From: Adineta ricciae
Taxonomy: Eukaryota > Rotifera > Eurotatoria > Adinetida > Adinetidae
Length of the DNA stretch: 64,000 bases
Assembly: GCA_905250025.1 (NCBI GenBank)
Contig: CAJNOJ010000382.1
Location: 1-64,000 of the forward strand
Direction of reading: 5' to 3'
A program made the translations under genes and the position numbers. This document shows, in pieces, positions 32,007 to 42,678 of the stretch (position 1 is the stretch's first letter; each line of letters opens with the position of its first letter). The notes under the pieces were generated by a model. That model searched no databases. It was not told the DNA's origin and saw only the letters and a program-made list of their open reading frames with translations.

Positions 32007-33934
32007 CTAGTCTATCGACGCTGGCGATACACGCACTTTGCCTTCATTACGAAAGACAAGAAAGAATATGATTCCAACGGTAAATGACATGATCGATAAG
32101 GATGCGTACATCCACAGTAGTTTGGGATTGACAGTTACTGGTACAAGTGCAAAACCCAACGCACTACCAATGGCTGACGTGAAGAGAAAAAGAGACATGA
32201 CGATTGATTTCATAGACGCAGGTGCTTGGGTAAAGGCGTATTCGAGACCGGTGATGGAAGCAAAGATCTCCGAGATAGCAATAAAAAAATACGATGGGAT
32301 TTGCCAAGCAACGATTATATTGTTGTATTTCTGACATCCGTCACATGGTTTCACAGCATAGTTAAAATTGGGTCCAGTCTGATAGATTTGATGTTGAACA
32401 AACGCTGACCATGCCATGGCAATCGAAACACAGATGAATCCACATGTGATACGAGGAATGGATGGAAAATTAATTTTAAATCGTCGTAAAGATGGATAGA
32501 TCACTTTATCGAAGATTGGAATGAAAGCAATCAGTACGATTGGATCAATATTCTGTAAGACATCATTGGGTAGAGGACCTAAGGAAATAAATATGGTTCT
32601 CATGAGAAATTGGATGATTAAAACCGACTTACCAACATTCATTTGTGCTGCTTGTGATACTAAATTAGTTCCCAATTGATTGTAGCAAATCCAATAGAAA
32701 GGATAGAAGAGAAAGACACGACAAGCTCGTGCTGCTTGTTTGAGATCATCAATAAATTGGTTTTCTTTTGCCAATGCTAGTTTTTGTTCTTCATCTTGTA
32801 TCGGCGATGCTGGATACTCTTTGGCATAATCTAACAGACCGGACCGATCGGGTTGTTTACCTAACTTTGATCGCATTCGAATGGCTTTGATCACGACACG
32901 ACCCGCACGAAGTAGTAATGAACCCATTGGTGGTGAGAGAATGTATCGCTTACGACCAAGTATTAGAACAACGATAGAACCAGTGAAAACGACCAAAGGT
33001 ACGAGATAAGCAAGCCAAAATGAATAGTATTTTTCAATATTTGTCGTGGCTATTGAGGAGATCGCACCAATATTGATAGCCCAATAAAACCAATTGAACA
33101 TCGACTGTACCGTACTGAAAAATAGATACTGCATGTATTATAAAGATAAAGAGATCATTTCCAACAACTTACACTTTCGGATCAACAATTTTCCTTTTGC
33201 CTTTAATGTCTAGAAAGTAAAATCATCAAATCGATCTTCATTCAATCCGTAAATCAAGTACCTTTGACCACGGCCTTCGTCACAGTGTACTGTTCGGCCA
33301 TCAGCGGACTAACATTACTTTTCACACCACCAGTTCCCATGCCGATAATAGTCATAGCAACGATTAAACCTGGAAAAGCAACACCGGCGTTAAGCGATGG
33401 CGGTATACTCGATAAGACAAGCACCAGCAGTCCAACCATATAGATACAACAGGCCACCATAATCGTTTTATATTTGCCCCAAAATTGATCAGCAAGAATA
33501 GCACCAGCGATCGGTGTGAGATACGCAAAAAACTGGAAATATGTCGTTAAAGCGGTAGCAGTCTGTTGACCACGATTGAGCGCACCTGGTTGGGTGCTGT
33601 TTTCACTCGCTGGGGGAAATTGTATATAGTTTTGAAAAGGACCTGAAAGACCATAGAAAGCAAAACGTTCACACAATTCACAGACGACAATCAACCAAGC
33701 TCCAATGGGTATTCGATCAGAAACATGTTCTAACGATATCATTTCCTCTTCTGTTGGCTCTCTATCGACGGATTGATCAGTCCATCCTACAGTAGTCTCC
33801 ATATTTGTATTACTAACAGCTTTCATTTCAACAGCATCTTTGTCATCCGTATTGTTGGCATTGTTGTTTTCACTAAGGTATGGGACATCTGTACTGATTA
33901 CATTATTCATCTCAATATCGTCGTTGGCGTCCAT
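32007..33934 (-). CDS. Proton-coupled oligopeptide transporter (POT/PTR2 family), fungal type
   Basis: Four exons on the complement: 33934-33262, 33209-33173, 33114-32633, 32578-32007. Introns are 52, 58 and 54 bp; the model totals 587 aa in frame. The last intron has no stop and would read through if missed. The ATG at complement 33932-33934 is the first real Met. An acidic/Asn-rich N-tail is followed by TM1 with the ExxER proton-coupling motif (VVCELCERFAFYGLSGPFQNYI), then GTGGVKSNVSPLMAEQY, KRKIVDPKVTVQSMFNWFYWAINIGAIS, LGRKRYILSPPMGS, QMNVGPLPNDVLQNIDPIVLIAFIPIFD and RITCGF. It imports di/tripeptides with H+ across the plasma or vacuolar membrane. These blocks resemble fungal PTR2 more than animal SLC15, so horizontal origin is plausible. 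Confidence 0.9.
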
Positions 33935-34642
33935 GTTTGTATGCAAATTCTCTTGATAGTTCTCTTTAGACTTGAAATTTATTTGTCGTATTTAAAACTT
34001 TTGATAACACACTTTTTCTTAACATATTGTAAAGATAAAAGATGGCTCGTGCTCTTTCTATTCTTTTCCTCTCTTTCTTCTGCTCTCGGTTGTTTTATCT
34101 TTATTTTGCCTTTCAAGGTACTTCTCATGTAAATATCACGCACAAGGATTAGTTGTTATTTTTACTTTGTTTAAATCCTTCAGAGAAACAGTTACAAGAC
34201 ATACCGACCCTCATCAAATGTATAGATGACTCGTTGTTCCTACACAACCAGGTTCTTAACAATGAAGGATAATTAGAATACTTTATTTTTCGTTGTCGAG
34301 ATTTTGGTCTCTGTAAATCAGCAGATATTCAACAAGTTTGTCCCATACATACGTTTTTTACTTTTATATTCTGTTTAGTCAAAGTACGATAATTTTTTCA
34401 AGTGTCTTCAGTACCGATAAATTTCATATTAAATACGTACTTGGAAAATAATCATATACTTCGTCTCAAGATTTGATTGAGGATGGCTGGTCGTAGGATT
34501 GGAGGTGTAGTCATTCTTTCGTCGTTTTGCTACATGAAAATGTGCATTACTAAGTCTAATACATTGATCAATTATTTACAAGAATCGAAAAAAAAAGAAA
34601 ATGAACGTTGGTTTAGATGAAACTTTTTTATTCATCCGAGTA
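33935..34642. other. Intergenic region
   Basis: 5' region of the transporter and 3' region of the claudin-like gene (both minus). AATAAA on the minus strand at about 34627-34632 lies shortly after the claudin-like stop. Nothing else seen. Confidence 0.5.
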
Positions 34643-35556
34643 TTAAAATCGTCCTATATTAGCAAGTTGTTGACGAGCTAAGGACGCGAGCAGTGGCGAC
34701 GCTGGTGGTTCGAACATACCACCATAGCTAGGGTACGGATAGTTTGGATAGAATTGCGGAGGTGGTAACACCGGTGCCGGAGCTGGATAACCCGTTGGCC
34801 ATTGGTTATAAGATGGATACAAAGAGTAAGGTGGTGGATATACCAAATTTCCAGCTATCATTGGTGCAAAACCACTCCAGTTTTGTCGTCCTGGAGTGAA
34901 ACCGTTACCGTTGTTCATTTTAGGTGTATTGGTTTGATATATATCAAGAACGAAGACAATTATGAGCACTACACAGATTATGGTGACGATTAATCCAAGA
35001 AGGCCGATCCACCAAGCCCAATCTAGATATGCACCGGGATGATTACTACGGCCTTGAGCACTCATTACACCTAATGCTGCCGATAAGAAGATAACTACGA
35101 AAGGAAAGAGAAAAGAACATTAGATTTGAACCATAAAATGTACTCACTGGTGAGAAAGAGAAGTGCAGCTGCAGCTAAAAACATGGTTTCCAGCGGCATG
35201 ACTGCGAGATCGATAATACCAAGAATGATCAATACTCCAGCGATAATATACAGAATAATAGAAGTAATCTCGAGACCTTGAGCAGCTTGAATAAAACCCG
35301 GTTTTCCGCTGAAAATCACAACATTCGTAGCAGAATCGACTACATTCGAATCACTCGACCATTGACTACATGTGCGTGTTGCAGATGCTGCTCCATAACA
35401 AACACGCCACAGACCAAACTGCAGATTATAATCTGTATACATAATCCATTGGAGTCCGCCAAACGAAACTAAATTTAGAATCAGCAAAAAAATATATAAG
35501 GCAATTATTGAAGCTAATACGCCTCGACCAAGTATAGTTGCCGGAATATACACCAT
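34643..35556 (-). CDS. Claudin/PMP22-like four-TM protein with Pro/Tyr-rich tail
   Basis: Two exons on the complement, 35556-35148 and 35094-34643, joined through a 53-bp intron (gtgagt...cgtag, phase 1); 286 aa. Four TMs: about 10-33, 88-113, 118-142 and 162-188. The first extracellular loop carries the claudin-superfamily signature W-(x)n-GLWxxC-(x)n-C (QWIMYTDYNLQFGLWRVCYGA...RTCSQW). The loop between TM3 and TM4 is short. The roughly 95-residue C-terminus is rich in Pro, Tyr and Gly (PPPYSLYPSY, APAPVLPPPQF, PNYPYPSYGG), with PPxY-type motifs that could bind WW domains. Such proteins act at cell junctions or in membrane organisation. The superfamily call is good; subfamily unknown. Confidence 0.82.
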
Positions 35557-35826
35557 CGTTATGAAAATGCGCAGTTTGAATATTCAGTCATCCTTATATT
35601 TTCTCTTTCTACCTTGATCACTTGTTTTGTTTTTCATTCTCAAGGTATTCGTAAATCATTAACAGATTGACTCATTTGTAACGCACGTGTTACTCCTCAA
35701 CTAAACGTAACAGTCTATTAATATATTTCGTAGCTAAGTGTCTATAAACAAAAAATTGTTTATTCATAAACTGATCAAGCTAGCAGTTATTTGAAAAAAC
35801 TTCTGAATAGCATTTTCCGCCGGAAT

Positions 35827-36492
35827 TCATCCGTGCTCATGTTCCTGTGTGTTGTCGTCGGAATGGCTCATGAACTGTTGATTGTATAATCTTTGTAGCT
35901 CAGCTCTAGCGATTTGTTGTGAGCGGAACCATCTGGCCTTGTTTTTGTCACCCTCATGTATACTCTTCATCTCTTGATCTAGATAATGGTTAATATAAAG
36001 ATCGCTAGCGGTGCAGCAAGCGGATTGAATGTGCGTTTGGCATGCGCCTTGAATTGAACGCGACCATTTCAGTTGAGGATAGAATCTTGTACACAATCGC
36101 TGTTTGTAGTAGCAGCCATTGTCCGATAGTATGAAATAAGTGTCTACGCCTGGACGATTATGTATGTTTTTTTGAATAAAGTCTACGATTTCGGCATATG
36201 TTTGGGTGGGTAGTACGACGATAACAGCAAATCTCCGACTTCTAGCATTTTCTATTTCCTCACGCCAGGTTGCTACATCAGAATGGATTTTAACAACGGT
36301 ATAGTAAGGTCCTAAACTATCTGTTGGATGTTGGATCGATTCGTTCGGATCAATAATCCGAATAAGGTATTCATCATCAAAGAGGTCTGACGGATATGAT
36401 GAACCCAATTTCACACTCTTATAACAAAGAAGAATAAGTGAAGCGAAAAATAGGAAACATATTATAAACTCACCATTAGAAGTTTTTACCAA
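35827..36492 (-). CDS. Unrecognised single-pass membrane/secreted protein (N-terminus unresolved)
   Basis: An open frame of 221 codons with no ATG near its start. A splice acceptor (ttctag) just before the TTG at complement 36490-36492 suggests an upstream exon I could not find. It opens with a hydrophobic segment (FIICFLFFASLILLCY, about residues 9-24), fitting a signal anchor. The rest is polar, with several Cys (CYYKQRLC, QGACQTHIQSACC) and a His/Asp-rich C-terminus. The hydrophobic stretch also resembles a 56-bp intron (gtgagt...ataag), but removing it breaks the frame. No family recognised. It lies between the claudin-like and GTPase genes, same strand. Confidence 0.5.
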   Translation of the reverse strand: MVKTSNGEFIICFLFFASLILLCYKSVKLGSSYPSDLFDDEYLIRIIDPNESIQHPTDSLGPYYTVVKIHSDVATWREEIENARSRRFAVIVVLPTQTYAEIVDFIQKNIHNRPGVDTYFILSDNGCYYKQRLCTRFYPQLKWSRSIQGACQTHIQSACCTASDLYINHYLDQEMKSIHEGDKNKARWFRSQQIARAELQRLYNQQFMSHSDDNTQEHEHG

Positions 36493-36675
36493 TCTAGAAC
36501 AGAAGAAAAACGATTGAAGTTGTTTTTGTCAAATAGCACTGTCATGATGAACAATAGTTATTCTTTATTAAGTTATTTGTTAAGTAAAAAAATGAAGCCT
36601 CATAAACTGTGTGTATAAACAGTAGATGCATTCACATCCTATCACAAGTGTCCAAAAATCACATCGACTGTCGAA

Positions 36676-37984
36676 TCAAATTACAGCTCGTTTCGTTTCT
36701 AATTGGAACATCTCGTAGCACGTTATCGATTTCGAGAGAAGCATTTCGATGGATAGATGATCACCCTCATTCTCGCGGATGTGTACAGCTTCTTCTCGAT
36801 AGAAGACAGCAAGATCATGGTACAGTCTGCGTATTAAATTATTTACACTATTGACGCAAGTAACGCATTGCAACGAATCGTTTTGCTTGCATTCGGAGTT
36901 CAAATAGTAAATCTTACCAATGGTATCTTTAGGTATTCTTGGTGGTTGTGACGAAATATAGGTAATAAAATATGAAGCTTGAGAAGCCATTGGTGGAAAC
37001 GAACCGAAATGTGCAATTTCAAGAAAGCAGTGTTGTTCAGACAGAAAAGCATTGGACAAATATTTCTTATCCTCTTGGCATAAGCTTTTATCGTAAAGGA
37101 AATACAGAAACGGTGTTCGAATCTGATCACCTGTTGATGCTTTTTCGGATGTTGTAGAATTTGTTTCTTCAATGATATTTTCACACGGTTTTTCTATTAG
37201 AAAGAAAGATTTTTCTCACGTCAGTGAATATTATCAAAATTGTGATCTCCTACCTTGTGGCATTATATAGGAAATCAATTCTTGCCAATCAGGATATTGG
37301 GCCGGGTTTAAAGCGTTGACAAACCAAACATTTCTCAAACATTTTAACCTATGAATTCTGATCTGATCTCTTATATAGATCTTAAAAATCTGTTGAGATT
37401 TTAATTCCACAAGGTCCATTTTATTAACTACAATATCATAACTCAAGCCAATGTCATCGAATAGACGAAGTATTTGAGCTAATTCGGTAACCGATGTGGT
37501 GATTACAACAATCCGTATATTTAGGCCTTTCCAAAAGCTAATATTGTCTTTAGTAAAATTTGTACTGATATCATCGAGTCCCGGCGTATCGTAGATATAG
37601 AAATCTTTTGCTTTATATGTCTGGGTTTGCTTTGTTACTTCACCAACACCCACTTTGGCTACGTTACACCCTAAAAGCGTATTAATAAGAGTACTTTTAC
37701 CTGTGCCCGAACGTCCGATGAGACCGATGGATGGACCAGCAAGTGATCGTGATGGCGTTACTGCCGCCATGGGTACTAATATATCCATCATTTTTTTATT
37801 TAACGTTTGCCACGAAAGAAACGACTGCATATCCGTTTTTCTCAACTGTTTATATAAATCTTCTACAACTGCATGAACTTGAAATTGAGCTTCGTAAGAC
37901 GAAGAGACATTGTTAGAATTACCTGACATACACGTATTTCTTAGTCATATTTAAGTTTATTAGAATCGACTTACTCGCACCCAT
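36676..37984 (-). CDS. G-domain GTPase with predicted N-myristoylation (IRG-like in design)
   Basis: Preferred model on the complement: exon 1 37984-37975 (10 nt), exon 2 37922-37254, exon 3 37193-36676. Introns are 52 and 60 bp; total 398 aa. Exon 1 gives MGASNS, a good N-myristoylation consensus (Gly2, Ser6). A shorter start at complement 37929 lies in the intron and would lose it. G1 is GLIGRSGTGKST (about residues 70-81), G3 DTPG, G4 NKMD. Helical N-terminus before G1; a roughly 170-residue C-terminal region follows the G-domain and is not recognised. Myristoylated, membrane-targeted G-domain proteins of this size include the immunity-related GTPases, but family membership is inference. 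AATAAA on the minus strand lies near 36565. Confidence 0.78.
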
Positions 37985-38521
37985 TTCACGTAAGAAAGAT
38001 TCGACGACACTATTCGATTTGAATCTAAAATATGAGTAACCGATGATACGCTAAAATCTCATGACTCTGTTTTTGTTGCAACACAATGGTTTATGGAGAT
38101 CGTAGCGAAAGAATACTTTTTATTTTATTACTCTCAAAGTATGGATAAGATATAAAAAGCGATAAGCATACGACAGAAAAGGTGAATTCAGTTTTTGTAT
38201 TTGACTAATTTTATTCTTTAATTCAACGTCAACACAACATCAGAGATGTACTAGTTACAAAAAGTTATTTTTACTCTTAATTAACATTCTGTGTCACCAG
38301 TATATTGCAAAGATTTTCCACAATTAAGTGCGTCATTTTGAATTATGTTAAGTAGACTCAAAAAAGAAAAAAAAAACTTTCTTTTTTTTTCAACAAATGC
38401 TCTCGACAAAAAGGATAACACCAAAAGCTTTTCTTCTTCTCTCTTGACGTGTAAACATCTTCTTGCTGAAGAATAAGAATTCATTTGATGTAACTCTTCA
38501 TTTGTTTTATCACTGAACAGA
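37985..38521. other. Divergent intergenic region
   Basis: Lies between the GTPase (minus) and the 7TM receptor (plus). AT-rich. The minus-strand open frame at 38281-38538 is low-complexity Lys/Phe/Ser and overlaps the receptor start, so it is not accepted. Confidence 0.5.
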
Positions 38522-39560
38522 ATGAGCACAGAATACATCGCATCACTTTATTATGCAAGAATGAAATTTGCTCTCTACGTTTCCATTCCGATCTGGTTTA
38601 TCTGTCTATTCAGTGAACTGTTCAGCATCATTGTTTTTCTCAGTCTGAAAACTTTTCGACGAAGTTCATGCGCATTTTATCTTCTGATCATGTCCGTCTT
38701 CAATCTCATTCGATTAGTATTCAGCACATCACTTGTCACTATTTCAATGGCATTTACGATCAACTGGACGTCGGCTATCGTTTTCTACTGTCAAATAAGA
38801 AATCTGATCGTGGCCACATGTGTCATCAGTGCCGTGACAATGCTGTGTTTAGCAATAATTGATCAGTATTTCGCGACTTGTACTCGACCACGATGGCAGA
38901 AATGGTCAAATATTAAAATAGCTTATCGCTTGACAATTATCATTTCGACAATTTGGACAGCAAATGGTGTATTGTATATGATCTATTTGCGACAAATGTC
39001 ACCAATAAATACCGCTGTTTGTATTCCAGTCGATCCAATTTTTCTTCAATATCATGTTTACGGATATTTTCTAACATTAAGCAATCTTTTCCCATTAATA
39101 GCTGTTATTTTTGGCATATTGTCTTATCGAAATGCACGAACATTGACGACACGAACGCATCCTCTAGTTAGACGTGAATTAGACAAACAATTGACAGTGA
39201 TGGTTTTAGTAGAAATTACTGTTTATGTTTGTACTTACTTACCTTATTCGATTACCAGTGGATTTTTACAACTAAATACAAATCGTGATCCTGTTACTCT
39301 CGCTCAACTCAATCTCATCAATGCTGTCACACTTACTATCAACATTTTGACGAATGGGGTAATGTCTTTCGTTGAGAAGATAATCGAACTTGTTTTTGTA
39401 TATATTGCAGAGTTCATTTTACACATACATTTGTGTATCACAACGATTCCGTCGACAGGCGAAATATGTTCTTTGTGATATCTGTATGAATCGATTTCGA
39501 CAAAATCGTATCGAACCTGATCAAGTAACCAATGAGATTTTCCTTGGCAATATGCTTTAA
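38522..39560 (+). CDS. Rhodopsin-like 7TM receptor (bdelloid-expanded type)
   Basis: Two exons, 38522-39358 and 39411-39560, with a 52-bp intron (gtaatg...ttgcag, phase 0); 328 aa. Seven hydrophobic segments. TM3 is preceded by Cys (FYCQIRNLIVATCVISAVTMLCLAIIDQYFAT), where the DRY box is changed to DQY. There is an ECL2 Cys (TAVCIPVDP). A TM6-like LPYSITSGFLQL follows RRELDKQLTVMVLVEITVYVCTY. TM7 ends TNGSSFYTYI and runs into basic helix 8 (SQRFRRQAKYVL) in exon 2. Without the intron the end of TM7 is lost, which supports the splice. Ligand unknown. The tail resembles the fragment at 2-178. Confidence 0.87.
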
Positions 39561-40989
39561 ATCACACTTTATGTATATTCGAATATATTTTATACGGACG
39601 AAGGAGAGTAAAAATAAATGACTTGCACTTCAAACTATAGCTGCTACATTGCCTTCAATTATCAATTATCGGTCTTTTTTATTTTGCTTTTCATAGAGTG
39701 CATTAACACTAATAGAATGAAGCTGTTAAATTGAAAAGTATGTTCGCAAAGCTTTCTCAAAGATAGAGGGTGTAAATTAGGGAATAACTAATTCTGAATT
39801 TGTAAAAATCCTGTATGATTCTAAGGCTAATTAGGAAGTCAATTGCTTATCTTCTGAATCGTGCATTGATTTGATCTCGAAAATAACCAGTGTTTTAATG
39901 GTTATGTACTTCGACGTGTTGTTTTAATATCTCAATAGAGATTGCTTGTGTCGACCTGCTTTTTTTTTAAAGATGTAGAATTTGATTGTCTATCGATTAT
40001 ACAATACCTATCAAAGGTGAAAATTCATTTAAATTCTTTGGATAATGAAAAGTAAAGATTAACAGAATATTGGCAGTTCAACCAAAAACTGTCGAGATTT
40101 AAGCGAAGGACCTTGTTCAAAAACAGCCAAAAGATGGTACAATATGATAAGCAAAACGGGTTCCGTCAATGCTTCATCATTTCCAGATCGACTCTCGTCC
40201 GTACTATTCCAAAAAGAGAATTACAGTTCGATAATTATTATTTAATAATCTCAAAGCTTTTCGAATAAGTATTCATCGAATTTATTATGATGTGGCTTGG
40301 CGCACGTTCGAAAGAAATCACATTCTCGGTCATTTTCCAGCTTTTGTAAACAAAGATCGTTGGACAATAGATGGTCCGCATACAAGATCCACTGGCTAAC
40401 GTAAATGAATAGAATCGAGTCATAGCAGAGAAAGACTTGATTAAAGGATTAAAAGCGGCTTCGACTACAAATTCGATCCGATGTAGTGCCTGAATGTTGT
40501 AAGTTTTTAAAAACGATGGAAATCGTTTAGATAAATAAAAGCATACGATCTTTGTAGAAAATTAGATTTTGCATCTTATAGGACGAAATCAGGCAGATTT
40601 ATCAGTGTGAAAGTACACAACAAGATTTGAATGCGGTTCGTAATGATGAACGTGTCATCATAATTTCAAAGGTCGATCAATCCAGAAGAACAACACGTAT
40701 TCTTCCCTGCCAGCAAAAAAGATTACACTCAAATTAGTCTGTTTCTTCTTATATTCTATAACAGGAAGTGTTTTTTCTCTTTTTCAAATAGAGAGCGAGA
40801 AGAGAAAGATGTCTTCCTCTTTCTTCTCCATTCCACCGTCCGTTTGCATTTTCTTTTAACTAAAATTTGTTTCCGCTAGCTAGAAGCTGCTCAAACTTCA
40901 ATACACATCTAGATTTCATAAAAGGGAGACCACCAACATTGTTGTAGTTGAAAAATTTCATTATTTTTTTTTCAAAGAAAACTTCAACA
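39561..40989. other. Gene-free interval with a possible decayed transposase
   Basis: No intact gene. Around 40090-40260 a short plus-strand frame (CRDLSEGPCSKTAKRWYNM then TGSVNASSFPDRLSS) resembles the helix-turn-helix linker of Tc1/mariner transposases. The remainder to 40740 has coding-like patches with stops that I cannot assign. Confidence 0.4.
40087..40260 (+). pseudogene. Possible Tc1/mariner transposase N-terminal remnant
   Basis: A reading frame with the pattern K-T-A-K-R-W-Y-x3-x-K-T-G-S-V-x4-F-P-D-R-L, similar to the second HTH and the TGSxxxxxRSGRP linker of Tc1-like transposases. It is stopped by TAA at about 40243. No terminal inverted repeats or catalytic DDE region found. Weak. 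Confidence 0.3.
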
Positions 40990-42156
40990 ATGATATCTAG
41001 GTGTAAAATATGTGAAGCACCAGCACAAGGTGTTTATTATGGATGCATCGCATGTAAATCATGCAAAACATTCTTTAAACGAAACGCCGAGAAACAGGTT
41101 AGTTGACGCGTTGCATTGCTCGGAGAAATTGTGTTTGTTTTTAGAGAATACGTCGATGTTTGTATGGGAATAATTGTCATATTATAAATATTAGTAATGG
41201 ACATATTTGTACATGTTGTCGATTGAAGAAATGCCTGGAGAACGGTATGGATACAGCCAGATTTCGAGAGCCTTGGAAGAACTCAAAGCAGAACAAATTG
41301 ATTGCACAAAACTCGAATATAATCACACTTAAAACGCCTGAAAAGGTTCGACACATTCCTAATCTTCAGTGAATGATGAATCTGTTTTTATCTATAATTT
41401 CAGCTGCCAACTTTAAATCTACTGGCAGCAGATCAATCAGATTTGACCAGCGATCAATGGAAACTTCTTTCGAATTTGTTACAATGTTATGACGAATACA
41501 GTGGGTTATTAATTGGTCGAAATTACCTGCATGAACAAAACAAACTTCCTGTTAAACTACGCTATAAGCCCGTAACAGTGATTGAGTTAATCACTTCACT
41601 AATGCGTCAGAATCCTCTTCTGTACATCAATAATCGAGATTTCATTGATCTATCGGAAAATGATCGTGCACTTCTATTGGATAACACTCTTGTCTACACA
41701 ACAACAAGTTCTGTGAACTTTGTTCATTCTCAAATCGGTCTCAATGATTTACCTGTTTTTCTCGAGGCTGTCGGACTGATTAGTCATCCAAGTTACATTC
41801 CAACTGTTCAACAAGTTGCTCATCGTATAGTTCCGGATAGTATTATCATGAAATTGTTGTTCGCAATCATCTCCTTCTCAACTGTGCAATACACGGTCTA
41901 TCGAGACGAACCTCCTCGAAATCTATCGAACATCGCCCGAATCCTAAAAATTCAAGACAAATACGTTGACTTAGCATGGCGATACTTAGTCTACACTTAC
42001 AAATTTGAGTGGACAGTGAAGTATTTTTCCGATCTGTTACGATTTTTATTTGTTATACACGATGGTGTAAGAAAAGCTGAGGAAGTTAAATGGTACACAA
42101 ATACAATTGATTCTTTAACTCAACAAACAAAAGATGTTCTAACTGTCGAAGACTAG
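40990..42156 (+). CDS. Nuclear hormone receptor (C4 zinc-finger DBD plus ligand-binding-like domain)
   Basis: Three exons, 40990-41097, 41145-41345 and 41404-42156, with introns of 47 and 58 bp, all phase 0; 353 aa. Finger 1 is C-x2-C-x13-C-x2-C with P-box CKSCKTFFKR (canonical form CEGCKGFF). Finger 2 is C-x5-C-x10-C-x2-C, then RLKKCLENGM, the typical end of a nuclear-receptor DBD. The DBD begins at residue 5, so there is almost no A/B domain. The C-terminal region (about 250 residues) is helical and fits a divergent ligand-binding domain (NNRDFIDLSENDRALLLDNTL; LSNIARILKIQDKYVDLAWRYL). Acts as a DNA-binding transcription factor; ligand and targets unknown. Confidence 0.88.
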
Positions 42157-42678
42157 ATGTTGTATACCATGTATTTCTGTTTTTTTTTATCAAGAACAAA
42201 TGCGTTTTTGCAAGTGTTTATCTCAATATACACCATGATCGTAGTCGTCAGCTATTGAAATTTTTAAAGTACCGAAAAAAAAGTTAAATGCCTATAAATT
42301 CCTCGTTAACAGGATGCTGATTCATAAGAAGAACTATTATGATCGAAAGAAAAGCGCCTGCTCTTCCACAGAATAAGACAAGTTCAATGGGTGAACTTAT
42401 TTGTTCTTCTTCTATAGAGCGAGGTATTGTCTGCGCCTTTCTACTATATATCCAAACGTCGGTGCACAGTCACAGAACGAGAGGAAAAAATGATATTGTG
42501 TTATTTCTTTTCTCTTCTATCTTCTTTAGAAAATGTGCTACTAAAAGATAAAAGAAAGTTTAAGTTCGCAATGAAACCAGAGCTTATGAATGAAATAATA
42601 GTTAGATTCCTTTTGAAAAGCTTTTTGCATTCTATAGACAACAGAATAAAAAAGCATCTGCAAGGAACATCATTAATC
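42157..42678. other. Spacer between the tandem nuclear-receptor copies
   Basis: AT-rich 3' UTR and intergenic DNA. Open frames here are not conserved with anything recognised. Confidence 0.5.

Noticed and set aside
36493-36660. A start exon for the orphan membrane protein in the gap before the GTPase
   Set aside because: Every ATG tried meets a stop or gives the wrong phase at the acceptor before 36492.
38281-38538. 85-codon minus-strand frame rich in Lys, Ser and Phe
   Set aside because: Low complexity, overlaps the start of the 7TM receptor, no recognisable domain.
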